Shown here one piece after another: positions 16,880 to 25,503 of a stretch of 64,000 bases of DNA. Numbering within the stretch: position 1 is the first letter of the stretch; every line of letters begins with the position of its first letter. The stretch is from the NCBI RefSeq assembly GCF_017873245.1, contig NZ_JAGGJY010000001.1:186001-250000 (forward strand), written 5' to 3'. The DNA is from Clostridium tertium (GTDB lineage Bacteria > Bacillota > Clostridia > Clostridiales > Clostridiaceae). Under the pieces are notes generated by a model that had not been told where the DNA came from, made no database searches, and was given only the letters and a program-made list of their open reading frames with translations. A program made the position numbers and the translations under genes.

Positions 16880-17098
16880 TTTAGTTCTCTCCTTTACAAA
16901 TAATCTATAATTTCATTTTATTCCTACAAAATATAAAAGTTACAATGAAATAAGAAATGTAAAATAGAAGAAATTGGTGTAAATAAATGTTAGTTTCAAA
17001 ATTTAGGGGTAAGGGGAAAGATTTAATTATTGAGAAGGTATTTATAAATATATTTTGGTTAAACTAAAATTAAAATTAGTGAAGGTCGGTGTATTCTT

Positions 17099-17620
17099 GT
17101 GACTATAATAAATTTTACTTTATTTAATTTTATATTATATTCAATAGTAGGTTGGATAATTGAAGGTGTCTATAGTTATATAATAACTGGAAATTTTAAA
17201 AAAGAAGGTTTTATGAAAGGGCCATATAAGCCAATGTATGGTATTGCCTTTACTATTTTAGTATTGTGTGATAAATATTTTGATTTTAATATTATAACAA
17301 CTCTTATATTATTTTTAATAGTTCCAACAAGTGTGGAGTTTATAAGTGGATATCTATTAAAAGAAATATTTAATAAACAATACTGGGATTATTCTAAATT
17401 AAAATATAACTATAAAGGGTTAATAACATTAAGATTTTCCTTGTATTGGATGATATTATGTTATGTAGGGATTAATTTAGTTCAACCTACCATAAATAAT
17501 ATATATTTAAGTTTAGAAAAATTATTTAGAGTAACAAATTTTATTCTTTTTTTTATAATGTTATTTGATTTAATAATAACTGTAAAAATACTTCATAGAA
17601 ATCCTATAATTCAAAATTAA
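17099..17620 (+). CDS. PF06541-type putative ABC transporter permease
   Basis: A 173-residue membrane protein with four to five hydrophobic segments. It has the pattern of the family annotated as putative ABC-transporter type IV: GWIIEGVYSYI, FMKGPYKPMYGIAF, VEFISGYLLKEIF and YWDYSKLKYNYKG. No ATPase gene is nearby, so the transporter label rests on the family name only. A longer member of the same family lies at 48815. The start is GTG 17099 with a weak AAGG or GGTG site upstream, so the exact start is unsure. Confidence 0.78.
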   Translation: MTIINFTLFNFILYSIVGWIIEGVYSYIITGNFKKEGFMKGPYKPMYGIAFTILVLCDKYFDFNIITTLILFLIVPTSVEFISGYLLKEIFNKQYWDYSKLKYNYKGLITLRFSLYWMILCYVGINLVQPTINNIYLSLEKLFRVTNFILFFIMLFDLIITVKILHRNPIIQN

Positions 17621-17719
17621 TATTAAATAGATTTATTACATAAATTCAAGGTTGCTTAATTCTTAGTATTTTTATATGATATAGTTATATAAATAAAATT
17701 AGTTAAGAAGGAGAAGATT

Positions 17720-18148
17720 ATGTCATTTGAAAAATTAGATGTAAAAGATACAGAAGTTAAAGATGGTAGGAGTTGTGTAATTTTATGTAACTTTAATGCA
17801 AAAGAAATTAAAACAGTAAGCAATCTTGCTGGAATGATCGGCATTAGAGATAAAATTATCTTAAGTTATAAAAATGGAAACTCAATTGTAAAAGATGTAC
17901 TAGAAGGTAATATATTAAATGATTTAGAAGATGGGATAAAGAATAAAGCAATTATATTTAATAATATTCCTGGTGCTAAAATGGGTATATTCATTGAAAA
18001 CTTAAAGAAGTTTAGAGTTAATAATGTTTTAAAAGCAACAGTTACAGAAACATCAAGAGAATGGACTGTAAATGTATTGTTGAAAAATTTAGTTGCTGAA
18101 AGAATAGCAATGAAAACAGGTAAAGATTTTGAACATGATGAAGAATAA
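17720..18148 (+). CDS. DUF3783 family protein
   Basis: 142 residues. The second half fits DUF3783: an IIFNNIPGAKMGIFIENLKKF segment, then VLKATVTETSREWTVNVLLKNLVAE, where the family shows its alanine-threonine-tryptophan pattern. No signal peptide or membrane segment is present; the end is acidic (DFEHDEE). AAGGAGAAG precedes the ATG. The small ORF at 18192 follows after 43 bases and may be co-transcribed. The function of the family is unknown. Confidence 0.8.
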   Translation: MSFEKLDVKDTEVKDGRSCVILCNFNAKEIKTVSNLAGMIGIRDKIILSYKNGNSIVKDVLEGNILNDLEDGIKNKAIIFNNIPGAKMGIFIENLKKFRVNNVLKATVTETSREWTVNVLLKNLVAERIAMKTGKDFEHDEE

Positions 18149-18191
18149 TACATTTTATAATTTAGTTATTAGTTAAAAGAGGAGATTATAA

Positions 18192-18341
18192 ATGGGTGTT
18201 AAAAGAGAAGTTGAGTTACAAACAATAACAACTAGATTTTTAAATCTCAAAAGTTTAGGATTAGATGAAGAAACAATTATAAAGTTACTTGAAATAAATG
18301 AGGAAGATTTAGAAGTTATAAAATTAAATTTAGAAAAATAA
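18192..18341 (+). CDS. Small helical protein (49 aa)
   Basis: A 49-residue ORF, MGVKREVELQTITTRF onward, predicted helical and charged with Leu/Ile heptad-like spacing (LGLDEETIIKLLEINEEDLEVIKL). AGAGGAGAT stands eight bases before the ATG, and a 13-bp terminator stem begins at the stop codon, which supports a real gene. The ETIIKLLEINEED segment resembles helix-turn-helix-like ends of some small clostridial proteins, but I cannot assign a family. Confidence 0.7.
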   Translation: MGVKREVELQTITTRFLNLKSLGLDEETIIKLLEINEEDLEVIKLNLEK

Positions 18342-18371
18342 TTAAGATAAGACTTAAGGTCTTATCTTAAT
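18341..18371 (+). terminator. Terminator
   Basis: A 13-bp stem ATTAAGATAAGAC (18341-18353) with its complement (18359-18371), a 5-base loop and TTTT next. Confidence 0.85.
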
Positions 18372-18386
18372 TTTAATAGGTGCAAA

Positions 18387-19121
18387 ATGAAATTAAATAA
18401 AAAAACTAAATATATATTAAATATTATTTTAAGTATTATTATATTAACATTTTTAGGATTTATAATTTGGACAAGCAACACATATAAACCATTAAATGAA
18501 TTATTTAATACCATAAGCGTAGATGAATATTCTAAGGAAGAAGGCTTTTATGTATTTTATCCAAAACAAAATAATAAAAATGTAGGAATAGTCTTATATC
18601 CTGGTGCTTTGGTTGAACCTTTAAGTTATTCTTATTATGCTAATGAGTTATCAAAGGAGGGATATTTAGTAGCAATTGCAGATGTTAATTTTAATTTGTC
18701 AATTTTAGATAATAATAAAGCAAGCAAATTTATAAAAATGAAGACAGATATAGAGAAATGGTATGTTGGTGGGCATTCTATGGGAGGAGTAAGTGCGGCT
18801 ATGTTTGCAGAAAATAATCAAGACATAGTTAAAGGGGTAATATTTTTAGGTTCCTATCCTGCAAGCAGTAGTGATTTATCAGATAATGATATAGAAGTTC
18901 TTAGTATATATGCCGAAAATGATGGATTAACAACTATAGATAACATAGAAGAAAGCAAAGAAAATTTACCAACAGAAGCAGTCTTTAAAGAAATAGATGG
19001 TGGGAATCATGCACAATTTGGAGTGTATGGATACCAAAGTGGTGACAATGAGCCAGAGATATCTTGGGAAGAACAGCAAAAAGAGATGATAAAGATAACT
19101 TTAGAATTTTTAGAAAAATAG
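18387..19121 (+). CDS. Membrane-anchored alpha/beta hydrolase
   Basis: 244 residues: an uncleaved N-terminal anchor (about 9-29), then an alpha/beta hydrolase fold. The nucleophile elbow is GHSMGG, with the serine near residue 133. A later aspartate lies in YAENDGLTT, and the histidine is in DGGNHAQFG, giving a full triad. The oxyanion region is near VLYPGALV. It resembles the Abhydrolase_5 group of small exported hydrolases; the substrate is unknown. The short leader before the ATG contains a weak AGG site and begins right behind the previous terminator. Confidence 0.88.
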   Translation: MKLNKKTKYILNIILSIIILTFLGFIIWTSNTYKPLNELFNTISVDEYSKEEGFYVFYPKQNNKNVGIVLYPGALVEPLSYSYYANELSKEGYLVAIADVNFNLSILDNNKASKFIKMKTDIEKWYVGGHSMGGVSAAMFAENNQDIVKGVIFLGSYPASSSDLSDNDIEVLSIYAENDGLTTIDNIEESKENLPTEAVFKEIDGGNHAQFGVYGYQSGDNEPEISWEEQQKEMIKITLEFLEK

Positions 19122-19152
19122 ATATTGTAAACATCATAAGTTTACAATATCT
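19120..19152. terminator. Bidirectional terminator
   Basis: A perfect 13-bp stem AGATATTGTAAAC (19120-19132) with 19140-19152, followed by a T-run. It lies between the convergent hydrolase and DegV genes. Confidence 0.9.
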
Positions 19153-19158
19153 ATTTTT

Positions 19159-20007
19159 TTATATTTCAGACATAACAGCAACAGCTAATAATCTAGGTCC
19201 AGAGTGAATTCCAACTGCTGGAGTTATAGTACCCTTATAAATAAAAGTAGTATTTTCATGGGAAGATAAAATTTCTTTAAGTTTTTCAGCTTCTTCATGC
19301 ATAGTGCCAGTCATTATTATAACTTTTCCTTTACCTTTATTTAAAATATCTGTAGATAAGTCTAGAAGTTTTTTAAATGCTTGTTTAGATCCTCTTACTT
19401 TTGTATAATTTGTATATGAACCATTATCGTCCATAGTTATAATAGGCTTTAAGTTTAGTATTTCACCTATTCCTCCAGTGACTTTGCCAATTCTACCACC
19501 TTTTATTAAGTATTCTAAAGTGTCTACAGTAAAATACATCCATAAATTTTCTCTAAGCTTAGGGATTGTATTACATATATCTTCAAAATTTATTTTTTTC
19601 TTAATTATCTTACCAACTTCTATTACGATTAATCCAACTGCCATTGACAAAATTTTAGTATCAAATATAAATGTATTTATTTTATCTTTAAATTCTTCAC
19701 TAGCCAGTTTAAAGCTATTTATTGTACCAGATAATCCAGATGATACAGGTAAAACTATAGCCTGAGTATAACCTTCTTTAATTAATTCATTATATAAAGA
19801 TGTTATATCATCTACAGATGGCATAGAAGTGGTTGGTAGCTCTTTTGGTAATTTAGAATAAACTTCTTCAGGTGTAATATTTATTCCATCTATAAACTCT
19901 TTATCTTTATATAATATTTTTAAAGGAACAACCTTAACATAGTATTCATTAATATATTCTTTAGGTAAACCACATGTACTATCAGTTATCAAAGCAATTT
20001 TATTCAT
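19159..20007 (-). CDS. DegV family fatty-acid-binding protein
   Basis: 282 residues with the DegV/FakB layout: ITDSTCGLP at the start, TTSMPSVDD near residue 60, VSSGLSGTINS near 90, a GGRIGK motif in the middle, and GIHSGPRLLAVA at the end. Proteins of this family hold a fatty acid and hand it to the FakA kinase for phosphorylation before phospholipid synthesis; no fakA is in the window. GAAAGGAAT precedes the ATG. Which fatty acid this member prefers cannot be told from sequence by eye. Confidence 0.92.
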   Translation of the reverse strand: MNKIALITDSTCGLPKEYINEYYVKVVPLKILYKDKEFIDGINITPEEVYSKLPKELPTTSMPSVDDITSLYNELIKEGYTQAIVLPVSSGLSGTINSFKLASEEFKDKINTFIFDTKILSMAVGLIVIEVGKIIKKKINFEDICNTIPKLRENLWMYFTVDTLEYLIKGGRIGKVTGGIGEILNLKPIITMDDNGSYTNYTKVRGSKQAFKKLLDLSTDILNKGKGKVIIMTGTMHEEAEKLKEILSSHENTTFIYKGTITPAVGIHSGPRLLAVAVMSEI

Positions 20008-20184
20008 ATAAACATTCCTTTCGCATATCGTTATATAAATAATACATTGTAAAATGATATAAAGTCAATATATAGTTTTTAAAACTAGATTAGGTGTTTT
20101 TGATAATTCAGGTATCAAAAAAGTAACTTATTCAATTATTCCAAATATTATGATATACTATCAAAAAAGAAGAGGAGTGATGTT

Positions 20185-20865
20185 GTGAATTATTTTATTC
20201 TATTTTTAGAGGGAATAATAACATTTATTTCCCCATGTATATTACCTATGATTCCTATATATGTCTCATATTTTATGGGAGGTAATGATGAGGGAAAGAG
20301 TAATAAGGCTTTGATAAACTCTATTGGATTTGTAATTGGATTTTCAATTGTCTTTACAATTCTAGGTGGAGCGGCTGGAACCTTTGGAGTATTTATACAA
20401 AGATATATGAAAACTTTTAATGTTGTAGCAGGAGCATTATTAATTTTATTTGGATTAAATTACATTGGAGTGTTAAAAATATCAATCTTAGATAGAAGCT
20501 TTAAATTAAAAAATAAAAGTAATTTAAATAATCTTAATTTAATTTCATCAGTATTATTTGGAGTTGTTTTTGCAATAGGATGGACACCATGTGTTGGAAC
20601 ATTTTTGGGATCTGCTTTAATGCTAGCAGCAAATAGCCAGGATTCAATGCAAGGGATATTTATGTTACTTACTTATAGCTTAGGTCTTGGAATTCCATTT
20701 ATAATATCAGCATTATTAATTGATACATTAAAGGGTGCTTTTACTTTTATTAAGAAAAATTACAAGATTATTAATACAATTTCAGGGATATTATTAATTA
20801 TAATAGGTATTTTAATGATAACAGGATACTTAAACTTATTATTATCATTACTTACATTTAATTAG
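20185..20865 (+). CDS. ccdA: CcdA-type thiol-disulfide electron transporter
   Basis: A 226-residue protein with six membrane segments. It has the two conserved Pro-Cys sites of the CcdA/DsbD core: C18 in SPCILPMIPIY and C136 in GWTPCVGTF. CcdA passes electrons from cytoplasmic thioredoxin across the membrane to extracytoplasmic thioredoxin-like proteins. The next gene, 13 bases on, encodes exactly such a partner. The start is GTG 20185, eight bases after GAGGAG; an overlapping ATG reads straight into a stop. Confidence 0.93.
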   Translation: MNYFILFLEGIITFISPCILPMIPIYVSYFMGGNDEGKSNKALINSIGFVIGFSIVFTILGGAAGTFGVFIQRYMKTFNVVAGALLILFGLNYIGVLKISILDRSFKLKNKSNLNNLNLISSVLFGVVFAIGWTPCVGTFLGSALMLAANSQDSMQGIFMLLTYSLGLGIPFIISALLIDTLKGAFTFIKKNYKIINTISGILLIIIGILMITGYLNLLLSLLTFN

Positions 20866-20878
20866 GGAGGTAAAAAGT

Positions 20879-21436
20879 TTGAATAATAAGAAAAAATTAA
20901 TAACAATAATTATATCTTTAATTTTATTAATTGTAATAGTAAAGTTTGGATATGGATATTTATCAGGAGAATATATGCCCATAGATGCAACAAATGGAAA
21001 TAGCTCAACAGATTATAAATCGGCTCCAGATTTTGAAGTTTATGATGAAGATGGAAATGCCATAAAATTATCTGATTTTAAAGGGGAAAAACCAGTTGTA
21101 GTAAATATATGGGCAAGTTGGTGTGGACCATGTAAAGCAGAAATGCCATATTTTGAAAAGGCTATGGAAAAGTATGGTGATGATGTTGAAATACTTATGG
21201 TAAACCTTACAGACGGTCAAAGAGAAACTAAAGAAAAGGCATTAAATTATTTAAAAGAAAATAACTTAAATATGAAAATAGTATTTGATACAAAATTTAG
21301 TGCTGCAAATGCCTATGCTGTTCAAGCAATACCAAGAACTATATTTATAGATAGAGATGGGAATATAGTTAAAGACAATAAGGGATTAATTGATGAAAAA
21401 ATATTAAATGATTATATTAAGAAGCTTATAAAGTAA
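20879..21436 (+). CDS. TlpA-like membrane-anchored thioredoxin
   Basis: 185 residues: an N-terminal anchor (about 7-25), then an AhpC/TSA-type thioredoxin fold with the WCGPC site (C82 and C85) and the cis-proline in AIPRTIF. The start is TTG 20879, eight bases after GGGAGG. The gene lies in an operon with ccdA, which presumably keeps its cysteines reduced outside the membrane. Likely roles are disulfide reduction in extracytoplasmic proteins, peroxide defence or cytochrome-type maturation; the target is not evident from neighbours. Confidence 0.92.
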   Translation: MNNKKKLITIIISLILLIVIVKFGYGYLSGEYMPIDATNGNSSTDYKSAPDFEVYDEDGNAIKLSDFKGEKPVVVNIWASWCGPCKAEMPYFEKAMEKYGDDVEILMVNLTDGQRETKEKALNYLKENNLNMKIVFDTKFSAANAYAVQAIPRTIFIDRDGNIVKDNKGLIDEKILNDYIKKLIK

Positions 21437-21450
21437 AGATTTAGAAAATG

Positions 21451-21490
21451 TAAGGTCAGGCAAAAGTTTATGTGTCTGATCTTATATTTT
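21451..21490 (+). terminator. Terminator after ccdA-tlpA
   Basis: A 12-bp stem (21451-21462 with 21473-21484) containing two G-T pairs, followed by TATTTTTAT. Confidence 0.75.
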
Positions 21491-21536
21491 TATAGTAGTA
21501 TAAAATATAATGATTTTTAGTTAGGGGGATATTTAG

Positions 21537-22691
21537 ATGGATAGCAAGAGGTTACTTTCTTTAATTAAAAAGGAAGAAGGGGTAAAACTAGATTTTAAAT
21601 TAAAGCTATCCTTACAATCAGAAGGTAATAAAAAAGAGCTTGCGAAGGATGTTTGTGCTATTGCTAACTCTAGAGGTGGAAGAGGTTATATAATAATAGG
21701 TGTAGAAGATAAAAGTAAAGAAATTATCGGTGTAAATGAATCAGAAATTATAAAAGAAGAGCAAGTGCAGCAAATAGTATCATCAAGATGTGAGCCTCCT
21801 ATACCAATATCTGTTGATACATGCAAGATACAGGGGAAGAGGATATGTGTAATAACTATATATTCAGGAGATCAAAAGCCATACCAAATAAGGGAAAGTG
21901 GAGCATTTTACATAAGAAGAGGATCGACTACAGATACAATGAGAAAACAAGAATTAATTGAAGCCTTTGAAGAAAATTTAGATTTTTTTATGGAAACATC
22001 TACAGTGATGAAAAGCGATATTTCATTTTTAGATGAAGATTTGCTTAAACAGTATTTTAAAAATAAAGGAATAGAGTTAAATGAAGAAAATAAAGAATTT
22101 CTTTTAGAAAGTTCTAGAATAGCATATAGGGAAAAAGAAAGTGGAAAGATGAATTGTACTTTAGGTGGATTGTTAATATTCTCAAATTATAATAGCTTAT
22201 GGATACCTCAGAATATGATAAAAATTATAAATAGAATAAATAAAAATAAAGATGAAGTTATTGTAATTCAAGGTAGTATATTAGAAATGGTAGATAAATC
22301 AGAAAGAGTAATTTATGATTTAATGCCAAATGATTACCCATCATCTGCAATAATAGAGGGAGTTAAAAATGCAGTATTGTATAGAAAATACTCATCAGTA
22401 AATAGAGTTATAGAAATAAGTATTGGATATAAATCTGTATCTATAAATAGCCCGGGGGCCTTGATAGAAAAAAGCAATTTAGGTAAGGAAATAAGCCATA
22501 GTAAAAGAAATATTTGGATATATGAAAAATTAATAACTTTAGATAATAATAAAAGATTTTTAAATAACGGAAGAGGGTTTTCAAGAATGAAAAAAGCTTT
22601 TTATGGCGTTGGAAAAGTCCAGCTAATAAATTCAATTAAAGATGATTATTTTAAGGTTATATTGCCAGGTGTAAGTATATATGATAAATAA
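21537..22691 (+). CDS. AlbA_2 (Schlafen-like) domain protein
   Basis: 384 residues. Residues about 8-125 form an AlbA_2 domain: EGVKLDFKLKLSL, CAIANSRGGRGYIIIGVED, and YIRRGSTTDTM, which is the diagnostic end of that domain. This domain is thought to bind nucleic acid. The rest has a region like the ATP-binding/HTH tail of such proteins (IEGVKNAVLYRKY, INSPGALIEKSN) but is not a clear match. The gene stands alone between two terminators. Family members are often annotated as transcriptional regulators or linked to phage defence; no defence neighbour is seen here. Confidence 0.8.
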   Translation: MDSKRLLSLIKKEEGVKLDFKLKLSLQSEGNKKELAKDVCAIANSRGGRGYIIIGVEDKSKEIIGVNESEIIKEEQVQQIVSSRCEPPIPISVDTCKIQGKRICVITIYSGDQKPYQIRESGAFYIRRGSTTDTMRKQELIEAFEENLDFFMETSTVMKSDISFLDEDLLKQYFKNKGIELNEENKEFLLESSRIAYREKESGKMNCTLGGLLIFSNYNSLWIPQNMIKIINRINKNKDEVIVIQGSILEMVDKSERVIYDLMPNDYPSSAIIEGVKNAVLYRKYSSVNRVIEISIGYKSVSINSPGALIEKSNLGKEISHSKRNIWIYEKLITLDNNKRFLNNGRGFSRMKKAFYGVGKVQLINSIKDDYFKVILPGVSIYDK

Positions 22692-22733
22692 TAAGTAAGT
22701 TTGTGATTTTATCACAAACTTACTTATTATTTT
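22687..22733 (+). terminator. Strong terminator
   Basis: A perfect 21-bp stem (22687-22707 with 22711-22731) with a TTT loop, ending in a T-rich tract. It overlaps the stop codon of the AlbA_2 gene. Confidence 0.92.
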
Positions 22734-22761
22734 ATTTTATAATTTATATGAGGTGATTTAA

Positions 22762-23193
22762 TTGAAAAAAGTTATATTGACAATATCATTAATATTCATT
22801 TTTAATTTTATAATTTTTACTGGGTGCACAAATAAAAAAGATATAGGAGAAAAAAATGAAGTTTCTGAAAGTGTTACTGAAGATATTAAAGTAATAAATA
22901 TAGATGCACAAGAAGCAAAAAAGGAAATAGAAAAAAATGAGGTTATTATTTTAGATGTACGATCTGAAGAAGAATATAATAGTGGACATATAGAAAATAG
23001 CATTTTAATACCTATAGATAAATTAGAAGAAGAAGCAGAAAATATATTAAATGATAAGAATAAAAAGATTCTTGTGTATTGCAGAAGTGGAAATAGAAGT
23101 AAAAAAGCATCGAATATATTATTAGAAAAGGGATACACTAACGTATATGATTTTGGTGGCATAAAAGATTGGCCATACGAGATTGTTAAATAA
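22762..23193 (+). CDS. Rhodanese-domain lipoprotein
   Basis: 143 residues with a lipoprotein signal peptide (hydrophobic 4-19, lipobox FTGC, lipid cysteine C22) and a single rhodanese domain. The active loop is CRSGNR with C106 as the sulfur-carrying cysteine, and LDVRSEEEYNSGHIENS is the family's first motif. The start is TTG 22762, after GAGGTG. It should transfer sulfane sulfur or act as a thiol redox protein on the outer face of the membrane. It lies close to ccdA/tlpA but in a separate transcript. Confidence 0.92.
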   Translation: MKKVILTISLIFIFNFIIFTGCTNKKDIGEKNEVSESVTEDIKVINIDAQEAKKEIEKNEVIILDVRSEEEYNSGHIENSILIPIDKLEEEAENILNDKNKKILVYCRSGNRSKKASNILLEKGYTNVYDFGGIKDWPYEIVK

Positions 23194-23283
23194 AACAATA
23201 TAGTCCTTGAAATTATAAACTATTATGATATAATAATTATTATTAGATAATAAATTTATATTTATTAGTAAGGGGAGTTTAAG

Positions 23284-23862
23284 ATGAATAATAGAGTGGA
23301 ATTAATATATGAAAATAATGAGTATAGCGTTGCTGTTAATGGATCAGTAGTAAATAGGGATAAAGATTTAGAAAATGCTTTTTCACAATTTAAAAGTGTT
23401 ATAAATAATAATAAAACTGCTGAAGCAAGAGCATGGAATGATATAGTAGAAAAATTTCAAGCATTAAATAATAAAGATTTAGAAATAAATTATGAATTTA
23501 GAACAATGAGTTATGGTAATATGAAGTATTTCTATAACATGGGTAAAGTATTTTACATGGCAAATGGTTCTATGATACCACTTATTGGAGGATATGAATT
23601 ATTTAAGTTTGCTTTAACTGTAGTATGTAATGGAAATATAGAAAAGGCTAATAATTTTGTGGAATTCTGCAAGGACGTAATGTTAGCAAAAGTAAATTAT
23701 AGAGTTACAGAAGCAAGTATAATAGTTTCTAGTGCAAGCTTTAATTATGGTTCAGCAGAATATAATTTTAATAGTGGAAAAATAAATAAAGGAGCTTCAA
23801 TAATAAGTGGAAGTTTTGAAGAATTTAAAAATTATGTTTTAGATATAATAAAACCAATGTAA
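23284..23862 (+). CDS. Hypothetical protein
   Basis: 192 residues, not recognised. There is no signal peptide or membrane segment. The first 60 residues look like a small alpha/beta region (RVELIYENNEYSVAVNGSV, then NAFSQFKSVINNNK). The middle has an aromatic patch (KYFYNMGKVFYMANGSMIPLIGGYELF), and the end is beta-rich (RVTEASIIVSSASFNYGSAEYNF). AGGGGAGTT precedes the ATG, and a hairpin follows. It may be a solitary cytoplasmic protein. Confidence 0.65.
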   Translation: MNNRVELIYENNEYSVAVNGSVVNRDKDLENAFSQFKSVINNNKTAEARAWNDIVEKFQALNNKDLEINYEFRTMSYGNMKYFYNMGKVFYMANGSMIPLIGGYELFKFALTVVCNGNIEKANNFVEFCKDVMLAKVNYRVTEASIIVSSASFNYGSAEYNFNSGKINKGASIISGSFEEFKNYVLDIIKPM

Positions 23863-23887
23863 AGGGTGAGAGTTATCTCATCCTTTT
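23861..23887 (+). terminator. Terminator
   Basis: An 11-bp stem AAAGGGTGAGA (23861-23871) with TCTCATCCTTTT (23876-23887, one wobble), then a T-run. Confidence 0.85.
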
Positions 23888-23962
23888 TATTTGTTACATT
23901 ATATATATTAATGTATAATTATTGTGTGAAAAAAATAATGATTATAGTATAGGAGTATAAAA

Positions 23963-25501
23963 ATGACTTTAGAAAAGAAAATTACAAGACTTACAATTAG
24001 TATTTTTATTGCAGTAATATTAATTATAAGTATTTTTTCTTTAGTAGTTATAAATAATAAAGTAACTGAAGCAATAGGAAAGAGTCTTATTGATACTGCT
24101 TTTGTGGTGGCAGCCAATCCTATGATTCAAAAAGAATTAGCTGATAATGGAGATCCAACACATTTAAAAGTCCAAAACTTTGCTGAAAGAGTAAGACTTA
24201 AAACAGGATTATTATTTATAACAGTTATGAATAATGAAGGAATTAGATATTCGCATCCAATTCCCGATAATATTGGAAGAAGATTTTTAGGTGGAGATGA
24301 AAAGTTAGTTTTAAGAGAAGGAGAAACCTATGTATCTGAAGGAGAGGGGCATTTAGGCAGATCTATAAGAGGCTTTGTACCAGTACATAAAGATGGTGTA
24401 CAAGTTGGGGCTGTAGCTGTAGGAATGCTAAAAAGAGATTTACGAGGGGAGGTCAAGGAATATATAAAAGGATTAATACCTGTATTTATAGGAGTTTTTG
24501 TTGTTATAATTTTTTTAGCAAAGAAGTTAGCTATTAACATAAAAGAAGATATTTATGGATTAGAGCCAGAAGAAATAGCTATTCAATTAAGAGAAAAAGA
24601 ATCTATTATCAATAATATAGAAGAAGGATTAATAGCAATAAATAATTCTGGATGTATTACAGTAATAAATAACAAAGCCTTTGAAATACTTAATATAAAT
24701 TCAAATGATGAAATAGATAGTAAAATAATAAATTTATTATTTGAAGTTATGTATAGAAGAAGTAGAATATTCAATAAGGAAATACGATTAGAAAATAATA
24801 TAATAATAATGGGAAATTTCTACAGCATTATTGGTGAGTATGGCAAGGTTGTAGGAGCAATTGCGAGCTTTCAAGATTTTACAAAGGTTCATAATATGGC
24901 AGAAGAGTTAACAGGAGTAAAGGAGCTAACTTGGAATTTAAGAGCTCAAAATCATGAATTTATGAATAAATTACATACAATAGCAGGACTAATACAATTA
25001 GATGAAACTGATAAGGCTTTGGAGTACATTTTCCATACAACAGAAACTAGAGGAATAATAACAGATAATTTAAGTAAAATAAAAGAGCCATCAATACAAG
25101 GATTGTTATTTTCTAAATATAATAAGGCGGATGAAATGAAAATAAAATTTGAAGTTGATGAAAAATCATACTTAAAGTTTATTCCTAATAATATAAAAGT
25201 ACAAGAGATATTGACTATTATAGGAAATCTCTTAGAAAACTCAATTGAAGAACTTAAATCAAGAGAAAATGGATATATATATATTGGAATCTTTCAAGAA
25301 GAAAAAATAAAAATAATAGTTAAAAATAATGGAAATAAAATCGCTGATGATACAAAAGAAGAAATATTTAAAAGGGGATTTAGTACAAAAGGAAATTTTA
25401 GAGGCCTTGGCCTATATAATATAAAGAACATTATAGAATCATTAAATGGCAGTTTAAAATTAACTTCAGATAAGATTACAACATGGGAGGTAGAAATATA
25501 G
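23963..25501 (+). CDS. Sensor histidine kinase, DcuS/CitA family
   Basis: 512 residues: membrane segment about 10-32, an extracytoplasmic PAS-type sensor (about 35-165, with VRLKTGLLFITVMNNEGIRYSHP, as in DcuS/CitA), a second membrane segment about 170-187, a cytoplasmic PAS (about 205-310), and the phosphorylated H331 in LRAQNHEFMNKLHTI. The ATPase domain has NLLENSIEEL and GLGLYNIK. Sensors of this group read C4-dicarboxylates or citrate outside the cell. The response regulator starts two bases after its stop, and a fumarate-reductase-like lipoprotein lies beyond, so fumarate or a similar acceptor is the likely signal (inference). Confidence 0.9.
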   Translation: MTLEKKITRLTISIFIAVILIISIFSLVVINNKVTEAIGKSLIDTAFVVAANPMIQKELADNGDPTHLKVQNFAERVRLKTGLLFITVMNNEGIRYSHPIPDNIGRRFLGGDEKLVLREGETYVSEGEGHLGRSIRGFVPVHKDGVQVGAVAVGMLKRDLRGEVKEYIKGLIPVFIGVFVVIIFLAKKLAINIKEDIYGLEPEEIAIQLREKESIINNIEEGLIAINNSGCITVINNKAFEILNINSNDEIDSKIINLLFEVMYRRSRIFNKEIRLENNIIIMGNFYSIIGEYGKVVGAIASFQDFTKVHNMAEELTGVKELTWNLRAQNHEFMNKLHTIAGLIQLDETDKALEYIFHTTETRGIITDNLSKIKEPSIQGLLFSKYNKADEMKIKFEVDEKSYLKFIPNNIKVQEILTIIGNLLENSIEELKSRENGYIYIGIFQEEKIKIIVKNNGNKIADDTKEEIFKRGFSTKGNFRGLGLYNIKNIIESLNGSLKLTSDKITTWEVEI

Positions 25502-25503
25502 CA

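Noticed and set aside
21537..22691. AlbA_2 protein as part of a phage-defence system
   Set aside because: No nuclease, helicase or toxin partner is adjacent and the gene is bounded by terminators, so there is no positive support.
23284..23862. Assigning the 192-residue protein to the neighbouring two-component system as an accessory sensor
   Set aside because: It has no signal peptide, membrane segment or known sensor motif, and a terminator separates it from the kinase gene.
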